From Haliclystus octoradiatus (taxonomy: Eukaryota > Cnidaria > Staurozoa > Stauromedusae > Haliclystidae), in NCBI GenBank assembly GCA_916610825.1, contig OU744448.1, forward strand, positions 10,056,113-10,120,112: a stretch of DNA of 64,000 nt, read 5' to 3'. The notes under the pieces are model-generated. The model made no database searches and was not told where the DNA came from. It saw only the letters and a list, made by a program, of their open reading frames with translations. A program made the position numbers and the translations under genes. Numbering within the stretch: the first letter of the stretch is position 1; each line of letters begins with the position of its first letter. This document shows, one piece after another, positions 56,924 to 64,000 of this stretch.

Positions 56924-59652
56924 CACAGATTATAACGACCAGATACGGCACTGAACGTTCGAAAATTGTGATTGGTCAAATAACGGCCATTATGTTTGTT
57001 GCCCATTTTTCGACGCATTTCATCGTTGTCCATTACGATTTTAGGGAATTATCGTCAAAATGATACTTGAAATAATTCACTTTTGAAGCTGAATTCAGCC
57101 TTCTCAAGCTACTCAATGCAAGTGGATGGATAATACGCTATATATAAAATTCAAAATTATAATTTTGATATTAGCAAATTTATTTTACATGCCATAAATT
57201 CAAAAACCTAATTAGTCAACGGTTGAAATAATAATAATAATAATATATTGTTTTTCTATAGCGCTATTTCTTAAAATAATCCAAAAGCGCTTTACAAGAT
57301 GGTTATAAGATAGTAAAATGCTAGTATAGTGAAAATTAACTATTAACTATTAAACAAAAAGTCGTAAAAAATAAAAAGTCGTGAACAAAAAGTGGAACTA
57401 ATAATTAATTGTCGGTAATAGTATATGCTCTTTTAAAAAGATATGTTTTTAGATCGCTTTTAAATTCTGACAGTGAAGTCAACATTCGTAATTTCAGAGG
57501 AATGGCATTCCAATACTTGGGCGCAGCGTATGAAAAAGCCCTCTGTCCGTACGATTTTAATTTTCAATTAGGAATTTTGAGCAGCCTTTTGTCTTCCGAA
57601 CGTAAATTCCTTGTAGGAATATACAATGTTAAAAATTATTCTAAATATGAAGGCGCTAATCCATTTAAAGCCTTGAACGTTGTTATTATTATTTTAAATT
57701 CTATTCTTTCGGATAGAGGAAGCCAATGAAGTTCTTTGAGCAGTGGTGTAATATGTTCATGCTTTCGAGTACCAGTCAAGAGACGTGCTGCTGAATTTTG
57801 CACATATTGAAACTTCTCGGTTTGAGATTTTCTTGCTCCAGAAAGTAGAATATTGCAGTGGTCTAGTTTTGAGGTAATGAATGCATGTATTAGGACTTCA
57901 CAATGCTTACGCGAGATATGGTTTTTAACTTTCGCAATATTTCGCAGATGAAAGAAGGCTGAACTACAAATACTAGTTACATGTTTATCCATTGATAAAA
58001 CACGATTAAACCATACTCCAATGTTTTTGGCTGTTTCTGAGAGAAAAATTTCATGCTGAACAATGTCAAAAGATGATATTGTTGGTGATGATCTATGGCG
58101 AGCATTTATTAGAAGCAATTCAGTTTTGTTACAATTTAGCATAAGTTTGCTTGAAATCATCCAATTTGTAACATCATTAACGCAAGATTCAATCCGAGAT
58201 TAAGAATTTTATGGTTCATTATCCGCATTTGGATTTGAAAATTTGTGTATGTTGATGAATGTTAAATAAATTTGTGTGTCATCTGCATAAAAATGATACG
58301 ACCTATCATGGGCTTTGATAACATCAGCAAGGGGTGCAGTGTATTAAGAATACAACATTGGACCAAGGACAGAGGCTTCGGGTACACCACAACGTAGCTT
58401 GTGACTAGATGACTATTGGTTTTCGTAGCTTGTGACTAGATGACTATTGGTTTTCAATCTTAACAAACTGAGAACGATCAGATAAATAAGAACGTAACCA
58501 TGACAGTGCTTTATCACGAATACCAAAGCGATGTTTTAGACGATGAAATAAAATTTCATGATCAACGGTATCGAAGGCAGCAGAGAGATCTAAAAGAACA
58601 AGTATTACACATTTGTTATCATCAATTGCACGAAGAATGTCATTATGGATCCGTGCGAGTGCAGTTTCTGTACTATGTCCTTTTTTGTAAGCTGATTGGA
58701 ATGATTCTTCCAAGTTTTTGTCATCGAGATGTTGTTTTAAACGCTCCGCTACAACTTTCTCTGTAGCCTTAGAAATAAATTTCAAGTTTGAAATTGGTCG
58801 AAAGTTTTTAAATATTTCGTGATTTAATGAATCATTCTTAAGCAATGGGTCCAAGACTGCATCTTTAAAGTTCATAGGTACAATTGCATTTGAAAAAGAT
58901 AAATTGATAATTTTTGTAATAATGGGAAATATAGTTTGTAAAACAGATCTTTAGAACACAACAATTTGAAATGAAGAAAATATGACTATAATTTATAGTT
59001 TATAGCATAAGTTTCATTGCAAACTGTAAAATAATATGCACTTATGCTTGGTGATATGGAATAACGCAATTACAGTCAAAGAATAGGCTATTTGGAGTGG
59101 ATTTTTATGGAAATTACTGCTTACGTTTTTGCCATTATTTTCGATCGAATACGATCACACGCACTCCAAAACCACAGCATTTCGAACTCGGAAAATTCGT
59201 GTAAAGAACCACATACATTCGATAAATTAATGAAATCATATTATGAAATATTATTTGCAATTTAACTGTGAAGTTTATTTACCAAAAAATGCTTGTATTC
59301 ATAATTTATATTCAATTTTTCTCTTCAGTAAAATCAATGATTTTATTCAACTTTCATAAGTCAATAAAATATTGTCTTCCAGTACACAATATACCGTTAT
59401 CAAACGATAATCTCGAAATAGAAGATATACTTTCCTGTTATTTTCCTTTAGCATGAAAATTGGGCGCAAAAGAAACATGTAATTTGCCTTTAAAATAGGT
59501 GCAAATTTAACGTGTTTTTCCATTGCGATTCTAGCGCGTAACTGCAGCCAGGTCATCGAGGGGCAACATACATAATGGCGTCCGAGAACAATTTAATTCG
59601 AAAATACAATGAATTCGACTTTCAGTGCCGTATCTGGTCGTTATAATCTGTG
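56924..59652. mobile_element. 2.7-kb TIR element with 8-bp TSD
   Basis: The terminal inverted repeats are 32 bases, perfect, starting CACAGATTATAACGACCAGA, with further similarity inside (GCCATTATGT, TTGCCC). The TSD ATGACTAA is at 56916-56923 and 59653-59660. An 8-bp TSD fits hAT or P superfamily elements. No transposase was recognised; an L2-like LINE occupies 57227-58950. Confidence 0.85.
57227..58950 (-). mobile_element. L2-like LINE, 5'-truncated, nested
   Basis: RT begins near 58950 (FPIITKIINLSFSNAIVPMN), continues with FRPISNLKFISKATEKVVAE, LLDLSAAFDTVDHEIL and WLRSYLSDRSQF, and after a damaged stretch shows SVLGPMLYS and the YADD active site (HFYADDTQIYL, about 58270). The later part has YVQNSAARLLTG, HITPLLKELHWLPLSERI and the end motif PKYWNAIPLKLR. 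The 3' end is GCGCTTTTGGATTATTTTAAG with an (ATT)n tail on the minus strand (57227-57243). A 33-base tandem duplication lies near 58392-58456 (GTAGCTTGTGACTAGATGAC). Stops and frameshifts make it inactive. Confidence 0.85.
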
Positions 59653-60071
59653 ATGACTAACTAGCTAAAGGCCTGGGCAAACGATACGATTTTGTTGTAC
59701 AACATCGTACAACTTTTGTTGTATTCAACAAGTTGCATCGTTTGCCCACCCCGTTCATACATTGTTGTACGCAATTTAATGACCAATTAAGTGTTGTACA
59801 ACATGAAAATGTTCATGACTTCAAGTCATGGATTTTTTGATGTTGTACGGAAGTCTTGGAATTTTTATTGCCTTGAACACGTGAAACAAGCCCACGCGAC
59901 CTGAAGCGCAGGCGCAGTGAAGTTTATATAACGCATGTAATTATTAATTACAACAACATAGACCTCTTCGTTTTAATAGCGCACACATAGCCTATTTGTT
60001 GACTGTTAAACATTACCTTGTAGTGTTGAATTTAGCACGGTATAGCACTATATAAATTATCATTATATATT

Positions 60072-60887
60072 ATGGATAATGTTCACCCTGATTGTTTCAC
60101 TGATGAAGATTACGAAGATAGTAGCTTTAACAGTGAAACTATTGACGATGAAGAGACGGGAGCAGAGAGAGCAGAATTATTAAGAAAATTAGAATTATTG
60201 AAAAGTAGATCCAAGAAATTTGCAGCTATATTACCATGTCTATGGAATGTTGCTAAGAAGGAATACTTCAACAGAGAAATTAAGTCCAAAGCATTTGATG
60301 AAATCGCAAACATAATGGACATACCAACCTTTGAGATTAAAAATAAATTGCAATCGCTACGTACCCAACTTGGTAGGGAATTAAATAAAATTAGAAAAAC
60401 TAAGTCTGGACAAGGTGCAGATGAACTTTACGAATCAACTTGGACTCATTTTAAAGATATGAAAGTCCTTGAAAAAGTTATGAAACCTGGAAAAAGCAAG
60501 GATACAAGTGGTATAGAGACCATAGATTTGGATGATGATCCGAATGAGGATAGCCAACCATCTGCCAAACAGAGACGCCGGTCTCTTGAAAAGGACAAAG
60601 CCAGTGTGCTGAGGGAATGCGTCAGCCTTTTAAAAGTGAAGGATCCAAGTCCAATTCAAGTTCAAACCAAGAGCCGAAAGACCATTTTGCGTTATATGTT
60701 TCATCTAAGTTAAAGAAACTTAACAACATGGGTAGATTAATAGCCGAGAAAAGGATATCGGATGTCCTGTTTGAGCTGGAAATGCAACAGCACCAGCAAC
60801 AACGACAACAACAAAGTTCTCTCCAAGAACAGCAACATCAATATATTCATCCAAAACAGCAACAACAACAACAACAACAACAACAAT

Positions 60888-60918
<31 letters not shown>

Positions 60919-61001
60919 GCAACTACAACAACAACAACATTCTTTACCAAGTCCTTACTCATTTGTACTGCCTAGACTATCGGAAGGAGAACAATAAATA
61001 A
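60072..61001 (+). pseudogene. Harbinger accessory protein with MADF and BESS-like domains (frameshifted)
   Basis: From ATG 60072: acidic start, then a MADF/Myb-SANT-like domain at residues about 45-150 (LWNVAKKEYFNREIKSKAF, IKNKLQSLRTQLGRELNKI, STWTHFKDMKVLEKVM). After a frameshift near 60635 the protein continues in another frame as DHFALYVSSKLKKLNNMGRL and AEKRISDVLFELEMQQ, which resembles a BESS protein-interaction motif. It ends in a polyglutamine tract coded by (CAA/CAG)n. In Harbinger systems this partner binds the element ends and brings the transposase to the nucleus. Confidence 0.8.
60785..60940. repeat. (CAA)n/(CAG)n tract
   Basis: It codes polyglutamine in the frame of the BESS part, with a TAA at 60887-60889. 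Frames on other phases give polyN or polyV and are artefacts. Confidence 0.9.
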
Positions 61002-61263
61002 AGCCGAATCATGGACATGTTTTTATATTGTTATATTGATTTCATTAACCATACATTTACTTTTACAAAAAGGATATTACTAACTTGTATAGCTTGTTAG
61101 TGAACAATAATATTTAACAAAAGAAAGTAATGTAATGTACACATTTCATATAATTCGTAATACATCTAATGGAAATCATTTATCCGAATCCCCCTTTAAC
61201 CGTGTCAGCTGTATTGTCTATATATGCACTATACTAATAGTTCAAATCAGATTTCAATGATAA

Positions 61264-62529
61264 GGTTAGGCACGTTTCCATTGCCATTCGACTTGTCCTT
61301 CGTTGCAAAAGTAGTCCTTGTAGCTTTCCCTGACGTCTTTGGCCGCTGTTGCTGCACTGTGTCCAGTTGAAGCAGGTGCCAAAGGTAGCATAGATGATGT
61401 AGACTGCTGCTGGCGCCATCTACCTGGCGTGACTTTTCTACTACAACCAACGCTATCACATAATCCAGGTGGGCAATATACACCGGTATTTTCCGTTTTT
61501 CTTAAAAAGTTGTGGATGACTAATGTACAGAGCGTGATTTTTTCTATGCTCTTTGGCTGTAGTTGGATTGATGACAAAAATAATCTCCATCGGTTGGCAA
61601 TGATCCAAAATAAATTTTCCGAAATTCTTCTGGCTCGACTGTGTCTGTAATGGTAGATCCGATTTTCCAAGTCAACAGTTGAATGCGGGTACGGCTTCAT
61701 CATATATGTTTTCAAGGCGAGCATCATCACCAACAAAAACGTGAGGGAGTTTCCTGGTACTCTTTGGTAGGCATCTATCAGGTGGAAGGTCCATTTTGTT
61801 ATTCTCAATCAAGCTAGCTAGGCTGCACTTGCTCCATACCCCCCGTCGGATACCCTACCATTTGTGCCAATATCTGCATAAATGCACTCATAATTTGGTC
61901 CAGCTACAGCCATAAGTACAATAGAATGCGTGTGCTTATGTCGAGCCGGCGTTCGGGGGAGTTTTCATAACAATATGCTTCCCGTCAATCGCCCCAAGAC
62001 AATTAAGGAATTGCCATTGCTGATTGAACTGATTGCTTATTGAGATCCATTCTTCTGCAGTTGAAGGCATTTTCAGAAATATGGCCTGCATATTTTTATA
62101 TACAGCAGTACAGACCTCTTCTACTATGTATGATATAGCCCGTCTGGAAATACGAAATTGGAAAGAAAGTGATCTGTATGTCTCACCCGTGGCAAGAAAT
62201 CTCAAAGTTAAAGTCAATCTTGATGCAGCATTAATTGTCAGTGTTCCACCAGGTATTTCATTGGGAGAGATATCCTTCTCGATAAATCGGAGAATAGTTT
62301 TGAATGCATCATATGGTATACGTAGCTTCTCCTTATAGGAAAATGAATCCTCAACACACAACTCTCTAACTAGATTGGTACAATAGCCTCTACCCATTCT
62401 TCGCTTAATCCATTCTCTGGTAACTCCCCTTGTGTTACGAATCTCATCATCATCAAATAGTAGCTCCATGATAATCAGAAAACATATAAATTTTCGTCTG
62501 CGAAGATCTTGGTGGGAATAACCTGGCAT
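61264..62529 (-). pseudogene. PIF/Harbinger DDE transposase (frameshifted)
   Basis: From the Met at 62529: an N-terminal region with YDAFKTILRFIEKDI and RLTLTLRFLATGETYRSLSF, first catalytic Asp in LGAIDGKHIVMKTPP, and second Asp in GTNGRVSDGG near 61850. After a frameshift comes the Glu in VDLENRIYHYRHSRARRISE, followed by IIANRWRLF and LCTLVIHNFLRK, and the C-terminal YFCNEGQVEWQW. Frameshifts lie near 61840 and 61740. This is a DDE_Tnp_4-type enzyme that cuts at TWA sites; this copy should be inactive. Confidence 0.85.
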
Positions 62530-63155
62530 TTCTAGAAGAATTGAGAAGAAATAAGGGTATTACTCTTCTTTACATGATATAATCAGATTATTATTACAAC
62601 CATAACTGCACAGTTGAACAAATTTGATGAAAATCTAACATCGGGCCTAACGTATAACACGTGTAACACATACTGTACTTTGTTAATTTGATTTTTTATT
62701 AATTTCTTAACAAACACTTTGAATTATTGGAATGATTACAGCAATTATAAATACCTTCAGTCGAATCAGTCGAGTTCATTCAATAATTGAAATAAAAGGA
62801 TATCTGAGCTGGCAAGCGTAACTCGTATGTGTAGTTGCTCACTTGCTGATTACTAAAATCTCAAAAATATATAAATCGGAAAAATCTCCCGCCATATCTC
62901 GTCTTCATGTGATTCAGTTCGCGGCTAAACTGTCTTTCCAGTCCTCTACGTCTCTTCTACATACATGTTGGATGCATTGTTGAGAACTCATTTAGCCACC
63001 TCATAAAAAGCTCATTAAAAAAAAAGACAAAAGAATTGAAATCTATTGTTTGATGTTGTACAACAAAATCGTATCGTTTTCCCAGGCCTTAATACGTCAA
63101 GAATGAATGTCCCTTAGTAGCTAAATTCTAAATAAATAATGGAGGCAAGAAGAAT

Positions 63156-64000
63156 ATTAGGCCTGTGCCACATGCCCCTGTACTTCACTTGACCTGCGGC
63201 TGCTGCGTATAGGGGACATGTAAAAAATAAGGTCAAAAAGTGATGCGCTCATTTCAGAAAAATGAAATGACCAATCACAGCCAAGCATCTGTGACGTATC
63301 TTGGATCTATGCAGTGATTGGTCTAATTACTTAATTTATGAAATTATTTGGTGACGTGGCCAATTTACAACCAAAGGTTTTGAGCTCAATCCTATTTTCA
63401 TTTAATATATCAACATGCTTCTATTGGGTATTTAATTCGTTTTATCTGGAGATGTGCCTGCTTTATAAAGTTTTTAAACTGCCAAATATTGTTAAGCCGT
63501 TTAATACGCTGGCTCGAATGCAACTTGGATGTGTTTTCTCGTAGTTCAAACCAAGGTTCAAGGTTTTTAAACTTGATTTTATGTTTATAAAATATATCAA
63601 CATGCTTTTATTGTGTGTTACGCTGAATGCATAATCGATTGATGTCGAGCTGTAGGCCTAACACGTGCAACTTGGAAGAAAACACTGAATGCCCCAACAA
63701 ATAATAATTTGCTCATATTGAAACACTCATCGCAGCAATTGTGAAGATCGGCATACAAATTTAAACTTTGATTACTTGTATGAGTTGAAAACAGCTGGTA
63801 AACTGGCATCAAACGGTAGATTATCAGCATGCAAATATTGCAATTTTCCGTGAATGTGGCTGACACACTTTTCATTCTAGCGGCATAACATTGGACTTCA
63901 TTACAGATATTTTTATCATTAGTTGATAGAATGGATTACAGATAATACTATTCTATGATATGAATGATTTGAATAGTGTGCATCTACTTTACTCTATTGT
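63156..64000. repeat. Dispersed repeat, copy 2, cut by the window end
   Basis: Direct repeat of 26284-27200, same order of landmarks (CCTGTGCCACATGCC, CCAATCACAGCCAAGC, GTTAAGCCGTTTAATACGCT). Relative to copy 1 it lacks a few short stretches. It begins about 66 bases after the Harbinger TSD. Confidence 0.85.

Larger units (their letters stand above)
59669..63089. mobile_element. PIF/Harbinger transposon, complete, TSD TAA
   Basis: Inverted ends start AGGCCTGGGCAAACGATACG and agree over about 36 bases with one or two differences. The 3-bp TSD TAA lies at 59666-59668 and 63090-63092, as expected for Harbinger. Subterminal TTGTACAAC repeats occur on the left side. It carries the two usual convergent genes: a MADF/BESS DNA-binding protein (plus) and a DDE transposase (minus). 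Confidence 0.95.

Noticed and set aside
57409-57729. 106-codon plus-strand open frame
   Set aside because: The complementary strand encodes the conserved C-terminus of the L2-like LINE (PKYWNAIPLKLR), so this is its antisense shadow.
60720-60962. polyV, polyL and polyN open frames
   Set aside because: Other phases of the (CAA)n tract. Only the glutamine frame continues the BESS-like protein.

Overview
This is a piece of an AT-rich animal genome, probably a marine invertebrate; the sequence does not fix the phylum. There are spliced genes with GT/AG introns, no operons or ribosome-binding sites, and most of the window consists of nested transposable elements and tandem repeats. I see no tRNA, rRNA or CRISPR array. 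The one gene that looks host-encoded and intact is a two-exon glycosyltransferase of family GT31 (minus strand, 6428-10812). Its second exon is duplicated about 47 kb away (53973-54857) without exon 1.

Layout. 1-1230: two blocks of a GC-rich ~16-bp minisatellite, the first arranged as an inverted repeat. 1272-6480: an L2-like LINE 3' fragment and a decayed CR1-like LINE that ends inside the 3' end of the GT31 gene. 6428-10812: GT31 gene. 11232-11870: a ~94-bp tandem repeat. 12206-23493: a broken Ulp1-protease/PHD-finger gene (minus), split by a young Ty3/gypsy retrotransposon (12469-22488, TSD ATGGC, LTRs that look identical). That retrotransposon is itself split by a 4.8-kb TIR element with a 9-bp TSD (13983-18798). 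24548-29349: two more Ulp1/PHD copies. 31555-38473: a spliced but decayed Mutator-like (MULE) transposase with DDE residues and a SWIM finger; one intron carries a 3.5-kb TIR element that holds a ~147-bp satellite. 38526-38697: a perfect 172-bp palindrome carrying a hammerhead-ribozyme motif on each strand. 39100-41781: ~205-bp tandem repeats with two small insertions, then a hAT-like element (8-bp TSD).

41947-49279: two LINEs with related ORF2 proteins, one truncated and one apparently intact (ORF1 with SGNH/esterase domain; ORF2 with endonuclease, RT and a CCHC-like finger). Both are embedded in (TATCA)n arrays, which suggests target-specific insertion. 49285-50800: CR1-like fragment. 50810-52475: diverged tandem repeats. 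56924-59652: TIR element with 8-bp TSD that contains an L2-like LINE. 59669-63089: a complete PIF/Harbinger element (TSD TAA) with MADF/BESS and transposase genes, both frameshifted. 63156-64000: second copy of a repeat also present at 26284.

The genes do not form a pathway; the window is a record of serial insertion. Splice-site reconstruction, TSDs and TIRs were all read by eye. Family names rest on motif recognition and no database search was made.
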